A stretch of DNA of 17,358 nucleotides, taken from the NCBI GenBank assembly GCA_018821745.1, contig JAHJLU010000020.1, positions 1-17,358 of the forward strand. Reading direction: 5' to 3'. The position numbers were made by a program, and so were the translations under genes. This stretch comes from Myxococcota bacterium. Lineage in GTDB: Bacteria; Myxococcota_A; Polyangia; HGW-17. The notes under the pieces are model-generated. The model made no database searches. It worked only from the letters and a program-made list of their open reading frames with translations, and was not told the DNA's origin. Position 1 is the stretch's first letter. The number at the start of each line of letters is the position of its first letter. Of this stretch, positions 1-6,331 are shown piece by piece.

Positions 1-324
1 ATGAAAATAGCTTGGCTCCAGAAATTTGGAGATGACCAGGACCGTGACATGGGGGTTTCGCTGGCGGATCTGGCGGATGAGCCCGATGCCGTTGCCGTTG
101 GGAATCCGTACCCCCGTGAGGACGATGTCGATGGGATAGCGTCGAAAGTGCTCAAACCCTTCCACAACATCGGATGCAACAACAATACGCCCAAAAAACT
201 GCGAGAGCATGGGCATATTTGCCTCCCGCTCCTCCATGCTGGTTTCCACATAGAGGAGTTGGAGTGATTTGCAGTAACCGATGAGTTCTCTTACCTCATC
301 CTGGGTGAGTTTTCGTGATCCCAT
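1..324 (-). CDS. Receiver-domain (REC-like) protein lacking phospho-acceptor Asp, 3' end outside window
   Basis: The minus strand is open from an ATG at 324-322 to the window edge (108 codons, no stop reached); a TGA lies in frame three codons before the ATG, so the protein cannot begin further upstream by more than two codons. Residues 22-108 fit the response-regulator receiver fold: strand 1 LQLLYVE, strand 3 PIDIVLTGVRIP with the following NGNG turn, an amphipathic helix GLIRQIRQRNP, and strand 4 VTVLVIS. In the family the residue after VLT is the phosphorylated Asp; here it is Gly71. The strand-1 acidic pair is Glu27-Thr28, so one acid is missing too. This suggests a pseudo-receiver that works by protein contact, or a decayed one. 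The output domain lies beyond the edge, so the overall role is unknown. The plus-strand frame over the same bases has no recognisable content. Confidence 0.7.
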   Translation of the reverse strand, partial: MGSRKLTQDEVRELIGYCKSLQLLYVETSMEEREANMPMLSQFFGRIVVASDVVEGFEHFRRYPIDIVLTGVRIPNGNGIGLIRQIRQRNPHVTVLVISKFLEPSYFH

Positions 325-518
325 GTACTTTCAACACCTGATAAGAACGACGTTCCGTCATCATTTATGTTGTGGTTTCGCAGGCACCATTCATATTTTC
401 ATGGTTTCAGGATAAATTGCAAGATCAATTGTGAAACCTTCCTCCAAGGTGTTGACTCCCCTGGAAATTAACCCGGGGAAAATAAAAAAACGACCTGCTG
501 AAGAAGGTTAGAACCCTT

Positions 519-546
519 TTGATTTTTCCCAAAGCAGAGGTATAGT
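519..546 (+). promoter_or_regulatory. Predicted sigma-70-type promoter of the EGF-like lipoprotein gene
   Basis: A -35 box TTGATT (519-524) is separated by 16 bp from a -10 box TATAGT (541-546), which matches the TATAAT consensus at five of six positions. A start site around 553 would leave a leader of about 15 nt carrying the GGAGGT ribosome site before the ATG at 568. Confidence 0.55.
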
Positions 547-567
547 GTGGCCCGGAGGTACTCACCC

Positions 568-1563
568 ATGAAAGCCACACTCTTCACCGTTGCCGCACTG
601 CTCACTCTCTTTATTGCCGCCTGTGATGATGACACGGGCAATAACAACAACGCCAACCTCTGTGCCGAGGTTACCTGCACACAGAACGCCCACTGTGAAG
701 CAGCTACCGGCACCTGCGCCTGTGACACCGGCTACGATCTGGATGCAGAGCTCTGCGTCGACGAGAAAGCTGTGGAGTGCCTTGATGAGGCCCCTCTCAA
801 CGCCCTCTCCGAGATCGTGGATGTCACCATTACCTTCGACTCAGAAACGGGCTGGTCCACCCCCACTCCCTGTGCCTGGGACTGCCTGGTCGGTTACTCC
901 CAAGAAGAAGGTGCCTGTGTTCCCGATGAAGTGGAGGTTCCCCTCGACGGCTTTGGACTCATTGACGGCCAGTGCGGGGTCCTTGACGCCACCAACCTCA
1001 CCTCCACAGAGCCGTGGTATTTTGTCAACACCATTGACTTTACCACCGACACCTACGACGCCTCCGATTTTGATCAACTCTCCGAGGGTGGTCAGATCCT
1101 CGCCACAACAGAGAACGCCGGCGGCTCCAGTGCCTGGTCCGAGGTCTTCTCCTACGAGGTCCTCTACCGGTGCGAGCTGGCAGGGCTGTTAAAAACCGAG
1201 ACCCAGATCGTCTACGATGATACAGGCTCCATCACCGATATCCTCATGGAAATCGATGGATACAAGATAGGCGTCAGTGTCGTCCGGGCCATGAGTTGGC
1301 CCCGTGATACACCCTACACGGTTTCAGTCGCCCTTGATAAGCTCTCGGGTAAACTGGAAGGTATCCAGGAGAGCACCGCCCTCGTCTCAGAAGAGGATCG
1401 GTGGAACAAGCAGATCCTCCATGTACTGGCAGACCGGGTGGAGCACCTCACCTCCATCGAGGATGCCCTCAGCCAGATCGATCCCGCTGTCCGTGGTGAT
1501 ACCATTGTCCTGGTTACGGTAACCGAAGGCGCCGACGACTTTATCTACACTAACGAGATCTGA
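568..1563 (+). CDS. Lipoprotein with Asn-rich linker and EGF-like Cys module
   Basis: The ATG at 568 is chosen over the in-frame GTG at 547 because GGAGGT sits 8 nt upstream and the resulting N-terminus is a lipoprotein signal ending LFIAAC (Cys19). The mature 331-residue precursor begins DDDTG followed by a short Asn run; the Asp after the Cys is the kind of residue linked to inner-membrane retention in enterics, but that rule may not apply here. Residues 32-63 hold six Cys (32, 37, 43, 50, 52, 63) in EGF-like spacing, followed by a second Cys-containing stretch (EC at the start, PCAWDC and GACV near residues 100-120) of the kind repeated in deltaproteobacterial surface lipoproteins. The rest (about 125-331) is acidic, beta-rich looking and not recognised. 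No enzyme motif was seen. It likely acts at the cell envelope; the ligand is unknown. It faces the next gene tail to tail. Confidence 0.85.
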   Translation: MKATLFTVAALLTLFIAACDDDTGNNNNANLCAEVTCTQNAHCEAATGTCACDTGYDLDAELCVDEKAVECLDEAPLNALSEIVDVTITFDSETGWSTPTPCAWDCLVGYSQEEGACVPDEVEVPLDGFGLIDGQCGVLDATNLTSTEPWYFVNTIDFTTDTYDASDFDQLSEGGQILATTENAGGSSAWSEVFSYEVLYRCELAGLLKTETQIVYDDTGSITDILMEIDGYKIGVSVVRAMSWPRDTPYTVSVALDKLSGKLEGIQESTALVSEEDRWNKQILHVLADRVEHLTSIEDALSQIDPAVRGDTIVLVTVTEGADDFIYTNEI

Positions 1564-1594
1564 TTTTGCCGGAAATACAAAATGGAACAGAGGC

Positions 1595-1966
1595 TTATTG
1601 GGGGAGGGTGCAGGTGCCTTTCTGGCAGGAGGCGGCGGGTGGAGCCGCGCATTTTTTCTGGGGGCACCCCTTGGAGGACATTTTCTGGCAGGTCTTTTTG
1701 TGAAGCTCCAGGGCCTTGAGGCTCACCGCCTTGTATCCGCAGGAGTGACAGCAGCTCCCCTCGGGTGTTTTGTAAGGCGTGGGATGTACCACACAGTCAG
1801 AATCAATCCTGCAACTGGTGTCGAGGCTATCCAGATCCAGGGGGTTGGTCTCGCCAGCTTTCACGGCGGGCACTGCAGGGGATTTTTCCGATGATTTGGA
1901 GCTCTTGCCGCAGCAGATGAGGCCCATGAGTGTCGCAAGCATTAACAGCGCGGGGTACAGTTTCAT
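1595..1966 (-). CDS. Small cysteine-rich putative lipoprotein
   Basis: This encodes 123 residues starting at ATG 1966-1964, with GGAG 8 nt upstream on the minus strand. The N-terminus is a hydrophobic signal followed by LICCG; Cys19 (or Cys18) could be the lipid anchor, though a Cys at the -1 position is unusual for a lipobox. A Lys/Ser/Pro/Ala linker follows, then a Cys-rich domain from about residue 52: SCRIDSDCV, then GSCCHSCGY, a helix rich in Lys, and four more Cys to the C-terminus (SKGCPQKKC, ASCQKGTC). The C-x5-C...CC-x2-C layout resembles small secreted Cys-rich domains common in myxobacterial lipoproteins and suggests disulfides. There is no catalytic signature. It converges on the EGF-like lipoprotein gene with 31 bp between the stop codons, and no clear terminator is visible there. 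Confidence 0.8.
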   Translation of the reverse strand: MKLYPALLMLATLMGLICCGKSSKSSEKSPAVPAVKAGETNPLDLDSLDTSCRIDSDCVVHPTPYKTPEGSCCHSCGYKAVSLKALELHKKTCQKMSSKGCPQKKCAAPPAASCQKGTCTLPQ

Positions 1967-2260
1967 TTTTGCTTCTCCGAATTGAACACCATGAACTTAT
2001 GTGCCAATGAGGCGCCAAAGGCAAGAATAAATCCGCTGTTTCATGGCAGGGGGCTTCGGGGAACCTCCCAAGAGGGATCTTTGAACATCACCGTGATCTA
2101 CGCTACCTTTTGGTTTTTGCCATTATTATTAATTGTTTACCCATGAATAAGTCCACTGCACAGGATCATGCGTGTCCATATTTCGGTTTCCCGGCAACCT
2201 TTGGGTGGTAAAAAACCTCTTTCCCATTAGAATAAAAATATCCCCCGAGAGGCAGGTCTC
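1967..2260. other. Intergenic region between divergent genes
   Basis: This 294-bp region separates two divergently read genes and must hold both promoters. On the minus strand TTGCCT, 17 bp, then CATAAG (within about 2000-2030) is a possible but weak promoter for the Cys-rich lipoprotein. On the plus side, A/T-rich sequence around 2230-2245 lies in front of the protease gene but shows no convincing -35/-10 pair. I see no coding frame with domain content or long repeats. Confidence 0.5.
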
Positions 2261-4090
2261 ATGCATATACTTTTAATCACCCTGTTTTTCACAATGTCTG
2301 CGGTTCCCACGCTTCGGGATACCCTCCTCACAGAACAAAAGGCAGGACAAATCACTCCTGCCCGGCGGCTCTCACTCCTGGAGCAGGCAGTTAAACAGCC
2401 CCGAGCTTTGCCCCAAAAGTATCGCGAACTGCTGAATCAAAAAGGACTGGGGCTATCGGCTACTGCCACCCTGATTGAAGTGTACCAGCAGCGCAGGATT
2501 CTTGGCATTGCGGCGAACCCCCTAAAGCCCCCCAAATGGGGTGAATACTTTTTTGATTCTGCTGTGTATCCCATCAGGGTCTACTACTCCCACCCAAGCT
2601 TCAGCGTTCTGGCCGAGACAACCCTCCATGAAGCGGAACACTCTTGGGAGCAGGAAGTTATCTATTTCGGCTTTTACGCCCCGAGAACCATGTACAGCGA
2701 TCGGTACGAGATCTATTTTGATAACTGCGGGGATGCGGGGGGATATATGAGTCCCGGGCATACTATCCCGGAGACCCCCTGGGATGACTGCACCTCCTAT
2801 ATCTGCATCAGCGACAACATGTCCGCGGGGACCATCGGGCCCGTAGTAGCCCATGAGATGAGCCACGCCACCCAGGGCGCCATGGATTGCATGGAGGCCC
2901 TTCCCATTTGGGAGAACACCTCCATGTATATGATGAACGCACTGTACCCCGGATCAGCCAAGGGATTTGGACAGATATACAGCTTCCAGGAGAGGCCCAA
3001 CTGGTCCCTGGCCGATGGAGCCGCTGCCTTCAGGCAGGAAGGCATTCCCTATATCTATGATGGTTTCATCTGGCCCCTGTATCTTTCAGCCACCTACGGG
3101 GAAGGCCCCGAGGATGCATTCTTTGTCCGTGACATCTGGGAAGCGAGCATGCAGGAAAAGGGGAGCAACACGGTGGGGTACCTCAAGGCCATTGACAATC
3201 TGCTGTCAGAACTGGGAAGCTCACTGGAGGAAGCCTTTCTGGGCTTCTCCACCGCCCGGTATTTCGTCGACTCCAACACCAACCCCTACCACTCCTCCAT
3301 GCCATACCATGAATTTATCAGCCCCCCTCCCCCGGTGATCAATTCTTTTGGTATCGGTACTGAGTATGTTTACTCTCCGCCCGCCTCTCTGGCCCCCAAA
3401 CCCTACGGAGTCAACTACTACATCCTTTCCAATCCCGACACCTGCTCCTACCCCATGACCATAAAACTGTATACCGAGACCAGTGAAAAATGGGCCCTGG
3501 CCGTAGTGCCCCTGGAGCATGACACCATATTATTCCAATCCGGGTGGCAAAGCCCTGTCACCCTTGAGTTTGACCCTTCCATCGGCGGGGATATGCTGCT
3601 GATGGTAATGAACCTGGGGAGTGAATCCTTCACGGTGAACTCCATCCCTTCACTGGGTACCCCGTACCAACTGATAGTGGCCCCAACCAACCCCCTGCCC
3701 GAGGTGACCATGGTCACTCCCGACACCATCTCCCAGGGAGAGGAGCTGACCCTCATCATCCGTGGCACGGGCTTTGTGGAGGGGATTTCTCTGGATTTCC
3801 TGCCCCGGGATCAGATCGAAGTCCGTTCGCTCACCTTTGTGTCCGAGAGTGAGCTCTCGGTGACCCTTCATGCAAGCCAGGCAGCTCTGACGGGGGGCTA
3901 TTTTATGGAAGCCACCAACCCCGATTCCGGGTTCACCAGCACAGAAAACGGGCTGTGGGTCGAAGAGAGTGAACCAGCCCCCCCGAAGAAATCCTCGGGA
4001 TGTTCCACCGCACAGGGAGGCGCCGGGGGAAGCACCTCCCTGATCTTCCTCCTGCTGCTCCTCGCGCTGAGAAGAAGACACAACAGGTAA
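2261..4090 (+). CDS. Secreted zinc metalloprotease, MXAN_6640-like, with TIG domain and C-terminal sorting-like tail
   Basis: This encodes 609 residues with a short signal peptide (about 1-16). The ATG is preceded by a GAGAGGCAGG stretch that can serve as ribosome site. Residues 198-202 read HEMSH, the HExxH zinc-binding and catalytic motif, and Glu218 in the following IWEN is a plausible third ligand of a gluzincin-type site. A conserved-looking region around residues 95-190 (VYYSH, IYFDNCG, SYICISDN) matches the layout of putative metalloproteases named after MXAN_6640 in myxobacteria; this assignment is from memory of the family. Residues about 484-566 look like an IPT/TIG Ig-like domain. 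The C-terminus has Cys581 in SSGCS, a Gly-rich spacer, a Leu-rich membrane segment (594-603) and a final RRRHNR: a three-part tail like MYXO-CTERM. It is expected to be exported and perhaps surface anchored. The substrate is unknown. Confidence 0.8.
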   Translation: MHILLITLFFTMSAVPTLRDTLLTEQKAGQITPARRLSLLEQAVKQPRALPQKYRELLNQKGLGLSATATLIEVYQQRRILGIAANPLKPPKWGEYFFDSAVYPIRVYYSHPSFSVLAETTLHEAEHSWEQEVIYFGFYAPRTMYSDRYEIYFDNCGDAGGYMSPGHTIPETPWDDCTSYICISDNMSAGTIGPVVAHEMSHATQGAMDCMEALPIWENTSMYMMNALYPGSAKGFGQIYSFQERPNWSLADGAAAFRQEGIPYIYDGFIWPLYLSATYGEGPEDAFFVRDIWEASMQEKGSNTVGYLKAIDNLLSELGSSLEEAFLGFSTARYFVDSNTNPYHSSMPYHEFISPPPPVINSFGIGTEYVYSPPASLAPKPYGVNYYILSNPDTCSYPMTIKLYTETSEKWALAVVPLEHDTILFQSGWQSPVTLEFDPSIGGDMLLMVMNLGSESFTVNSIPSLGTPYQLIVAPTNPLPEVTMVTPDTISQGEELTLIIRGTGFVEGISLDFLPRDQIEVRSLTFVSESELSVTLHASQAALTGGYFMEATNPDSGFTSTENGLWVEESEPAPPKKSSGCSTAQGGAGGSTSLIFLLLLLALRRRHNR

Positions 4091-4143
4091 TCACCCCGCC
4101 ATCCTCAACCACCTGCCAACCACTGATTTTTGAGAGCACAACT

Positions 4144-4181
4144 CCTCGAAGAGAGCGGGGCTATCTCCCGAGGCATTTTTT
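4144..4181 (+). terminator. Predicted rho-independent terminator overlapping the end of the convergent gene
   Basis: CCTCG (4144-4148) and GAGA (4151-4154) pair with TCTC (4164-4167) and CGAGG (4169-4173) across a 9-nt loop with small bulges. CA and a run of six T follow (4176-4181), so the orientation suits the protease gene on the plus strand. The hairpin covers the last codons and stop of the minus-strand gene. Confidence 0.5.
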
Positions 4182-5219
4182 ATTCTTGCCAAACGGGGGT
4201 TTGGTGATGGACCACAGCAGCTTGCCCGCGCTGTGACAGGAGACATCTACGGTGTCCCCGCTGGCTGAGAAGCGGGTGCATCTCCCGTGGCGCTTGCCAC
4301 GAACCCAGGTGCAGCGGCTGGACACTTTGCCGTTGTTGTGCCAGTTGGTCGCTTCACCATGCTGCTTGCCCATATCAAATCTGATGTGTCCTGACCGACT
4401 GCCGCTCCGGTGCCAGATTTTCATGAGCCCGTGGATGAGCCCCGTTTTGTAATGATAGGTGGTATAGAGTCTCCCGTTCTTAAACCACTGTAGATAGGGG
4501 CCCATAAATATCCCCCTTTTGTTTTTACAGGTAAAATAGGGGGTGTCATCAACGGTCTTGATCTGGGCAGCGCTGCCCTTGGGGCAGGCAAAAATCTTTT
4601 TGATTCGTTTTAGTGAAAGGCACTTGCCCCCATGGTACCATGTGTTGGGTTTTTTGCAGATGGCGCCCTTTCTCCATTCAATGCGCTGCTCTCTGATAGC
4701 CGCGGGGATGAGCTTAATGATGTTTTTTAGTTCAGAGGCGCGGTCAAGGTAGCGAACATGCGCTTCGTGTGCGGTATCTTTGGTGGTGATGCTGTACTGG
4801 GACTCAAGATAAACCACTATTTTATCACCAATCTTAGCGCCTTGAAGGCTGTATCCAGACGCATAATGATCGGTGACCAGCAGCCACTTCCCCGGCATAA
4901 AATTGGAAGATTCGCGAATCCAGAGCGTTTTGGTATTTTTGAGCACCTCCTGCAGTTTGTTTTTCCCCCGAAGTATTTTTCCTACGGTGACCTTCGCCCT
5001 GTAGGCGCTGATGTATTTATTGTCCCGGCCGTAGGCTCTGCGATGTGAGTAGGCGTGTTTTGCCCCGGTGACCGTGGCCATAAAAATAACATTGGACCGC
5101 TTAACGACCTCTAACTGGGTGATCTTGCCTTTAATATGAACCCCGTCGGCCCAGGTCCAGGTTGAGGCCAGAATGGTCGCCAGGAAAATTATGGACGATG
5201 TGAAAAACTTGAAAGTCAC
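4161..5219 (-). CDS. Secreted MORN-type (YwqK-like) repeat protein
   Basis: The likely start is GTG at 5219-5217, with GGAGG 6 nt upstream and a signal peptide right after it (hydrophobic stretch to about TWTWA, residue 24). A longer reading frame to 5366 would put an odd 49-residue tail in front of the signal. The precursor is 352 residues. Residues about 25-170 form a beta-rich domain (SNVIFMATVTG, YRAKVTVGKILRGK, IGDKIVVYLES) reminiscent of NTR/TIMP-like domains that read 'vvF.G.V ... VLKG'; this is tentative. Residues about 236-330 hold three or four repeats of the MORN-2 type: GPYLQWFKNGRL, HGLMKIWHRSGS, HGEATNWHNNGK, HGRCTRFSASGD. Such repeats occur in YwqK-like proteins and exported bacterial proteins without known enzymatic activity. 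Eight or more Cys hint at disulfides. The function is unknown. Confidence 0.75.
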   Translation of the reverse strand: MTFKFFTSSIIFLATILASTWTWADGVHIKGKITQLEVVKRSNVIFMATVTGAKHAYSHRRAYGRDNKYISAYRAKVTVGKILRGKNKLQEVLKNTKTLWIRESSNFMPGKWLLVTDHYASGYSLQGAKIGDKIVVYLESQYSITTKDTAHEAHVRYLDRASELKNIIKLIPAAIREQRIEWRKGAICKKPNTWYHGGKCLSLKRIKKIFACPKGSAAQIKTVDDTPYFTCKNKRGIFMGPYLQWFKNGRLYTTYHYKTGLIHGLMKIWHRSGSRSGHIRFDMGKQHGEATNWHNNGKVSSRCTWVRGKRHGRCTRFSASGDTVDVSCHSAGKLLWSITKPPFGKNKKCLGR

Positions 5220-5271
5220 CGTGCGCCTCCGATTTATGGTGTTACAGGTCAAGGGAAAATCCTCCCCAAGG

Positions 5272-5302
5272 GTTATACCACCGTTTATGGGTAATTGTTC
5301 AA
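5272..5302 (-). promoter_or_regulatory. Candidate promoter of the MORN-repeat gene
   Basis: On the minus strand TTGAAC (5302-5297) is followed after 19 bp by TATAAC (5277-5272). The -10 box is good and the spacing is slightly long. It would give a leader of about 45 nt ahead of the GTG at 5219. Confidence 0.4.
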
Positions 5303-5357
5303 TCATAAAATACTGACGGGAACTGTTGGGAGTGGCACTTATTTTGGGAGCACACCA

Positions 5358-5538
5358 CAGGTACAAAATTTCTCAAGGCGGGTACGTAATTTTCAAAACG
5401 GGTGGGGGAAATTTATCAAAGCGGGTACAGAATTTCCCAAGGGGGGTACAGAATTGAAAAATTGGGTGGGTTTTATTTCTCAAGGCGGGTACAGAACTTC
5501 CTGAGGCGGGTACGAGATAGTAAATTCGAGGGGGGTTA
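5358..5538 (+). repeat. Degenerate tandem array, ~21-bp unit within a 64-bp higher-order unit
   Basis: A core like AAGGCGGGTACAGAATTTC recurs nine times. The T of each GGGT (or GGT) core falls at 5362, 5383, 5403, 5426, 5447, 5467, 5490, 5511 and 5536, giving steps of 21, 20, 23, 21, 20, 23, 21 and 25. The step pattern repeats every 64 bp: 5362-5425 and 5426-5489 match at 48 of 64 positions by hand count, and the unit from 5490 starts the same way then decays. Within each 64-mer the first two cores are followed by AC and the third by GG. Two helical turns per unit suggests that proteins bind on one face of the DNA, as at transposon ends or regulatory arrays. No repeat-spacer structure is present and no transposase gene is nearby. 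Confidence 0.75.
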
Positions 5539-5868
5539 ATGTAAAAAGCCTCATTTGCGATGAAAATTGTGTTTTGAAGAGAATTGTTTCACTTTTTATC
5601 ACTCTCAGGTCTCAAAATATTCAGCAGATGAAGACAATGAGTGCAAAAAAGCGGCCGTGCAGTTGACCGCGCACCCGAGATTTGTCCGCAGTAGTTCTAA
5701 GGAGATGGGCTTCGCATTGATCTTTTTGAAAGCAGTGATGTTGTTTTCAAGAGAAAATCTTTAAATTTGCGGTGACATAGCGGCAACTTTTGGTTTTCCC
5801 TGGATTATTGATTCTTTTTGTTTTAAATTAAGACTGTGTTTTTAGGCACTTGGAGACATGTAGTCTTG
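5539..5868. other. Intergenic region between the tandem array and the tRNA gene
   Basis: These 330 bases are A/T-rich in places. The only open frame of any length (5567-5764, plus) lacks a convincing ribosome site, domain content or codon pattern. On the minus strand an AAGACT/AGTCTT inverted pair with a long loop lies just after the tRNA (about 5831-5868) and could be a poor terminator. Nothing else is recognised. Confidence 0.45.
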
Positions 5869-5941
5869 AGCGGGATACGGGGTTCGAACCCGCGACATTC
5901 AGCTTGGGAAGCTGACACTCTACCAACTGAGTTAATCCCGC
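5869..5941 (-). tRNA. tRNA-Gly, anticodon CCC
   Basis: The minus strand folds into a full cloverleaf: acceptor GCGGGAT/ATCCCGC, 4-bp D stem ACTC/GAGT, anticodon arm TCAGC-TTCCCAA-GCTGA, 5-nt variable loop, T arm GCGGG-TTCGAAC-CCCGT (one G-U pair). The loop positions 34-36 are CCC, reading GGG, hence glycine. The discriminator base is U, as expected for bacterial tRNA-Gly. The 3' CCA is not encoded (TCA follows the acceptor stem) and must be added by a nucleotidyltransferase. It is a lone tRNA gene; neighbours are not tRNA genes. Confidence 0.95.
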
Positions 5942-5951
5942 AGCGGCCTGT

Positions 5952-5981
5952 TTAGTACACCAGAATGGAAAAATTTGGCAA
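5952..5981 (-). promoter_or_regulatory. Candidate promoter of the tRNA-Gly gene
   Basis: On the minus strand TTGCCA (5981-5976) and TACTAA (5957-5952) are 18 bp apart, with TG directly before the -10 box. Transcription would begin just ahead of the mature tRNA 5' end at 5941. The -10 match is modest. Confidence 0.4.
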
Positions 5982-6175
5982 CACTTTTTTGGGGAGAGAT
6001 CCCGATTCCGTGCAGTTTTTTTCAGGGGATGAAGCACTCAAGGTGGGGTGAGGCGCCGGTGCCATTGTCGATTTTGTTCACTGGTGCTGGTTTTTGAAAT
6101 GGAGAGCAATATTGCAGGGGCTCCCGAAGAATGAACGGGTTATGGGGTTCAGGAGCGCAATGACACAGTAGATAT

Positions 6176-6196
6176 TTATGACGTGGTGCGTCATAA
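6176..6196. promoter_or_regulatory. Perfect 8-5-8 palindrome, operator-like
   Basis: TTATGACG (6176-6183) and CGTCATAA (6189-6196) are exact inverted repeats around a TGGTG spacer. The site lies about 38 bp upstream of the -35 box of the promoter at 6234-6262, where a dimeric activator or repressor could act. The length and symmetry are typical of helix-turn-helix dimer sites. The regulator family cannot be named from the sequence. Confidence 0.55.
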
Positions 6197-6233
6197 CATA
6201 TTGAGAAAAAAGGATTTTATGGTATTTAGAGCG

Positions 6234-6262
6234 TTGACATCGGGGGCAGGACCGCATAAACT
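6234..6262 (+). promoter_or_regulatory. Strong predicted sigma-70-type promoter of the large lipoprotein gene
   Basis: A consensus -35 box TTGACA (6234-6239) is followed after exactly 17 bp by TAAACT (6257-6262). The sequence upstream (about 6196-6230) is A/T-rich, as in UP elements. The leader to the ATG at 6332 would be about 63 nt. Confidence 0.65.
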
Positions 6263-6331
6263 TTTCTTTGGTTGCCCAGATACTTTGGGCCAAAAATCCA
6301 AGCGCTCCGATTTTGCCGAAAGAAATATCAC

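Noticed and set aside
1..267. Plus-strand open frame of 88 residues at the left edge
   Set aside because: The complementary strand gives a clear receiver-domain sequence with an ATG and preceding in-frame stop; the plus frame has no recognisable features.
460..478. Intrinsic terminator at the CCCC/GGGG inverted repeat
   Set aside because: The stem has a mismatch, and an A run rather than a T run follows on the plus strand; on the minus strand the T run precedes the stem.
5220..5366. N-terminal extension of the MORN-repeat protein to 5366
   Set aside because: It would place 49 residues before a clear signal peptide and override a GTG with GGAGG at ideal spacing; the extension also covers the predicted promoter.
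5358..5538. CRISPR array
   Set aside because: The periodic sequence has no unique spacers; units are contiguous, degenerate and about 21 bp, and no cas gene is present.
5567..5764. Small plus-strand gene of 65 residues between the repeat array and the tRNA
   Set aside because: There is no ribosome site, no domain, and the composition is like the surrounding noncoding DNA.
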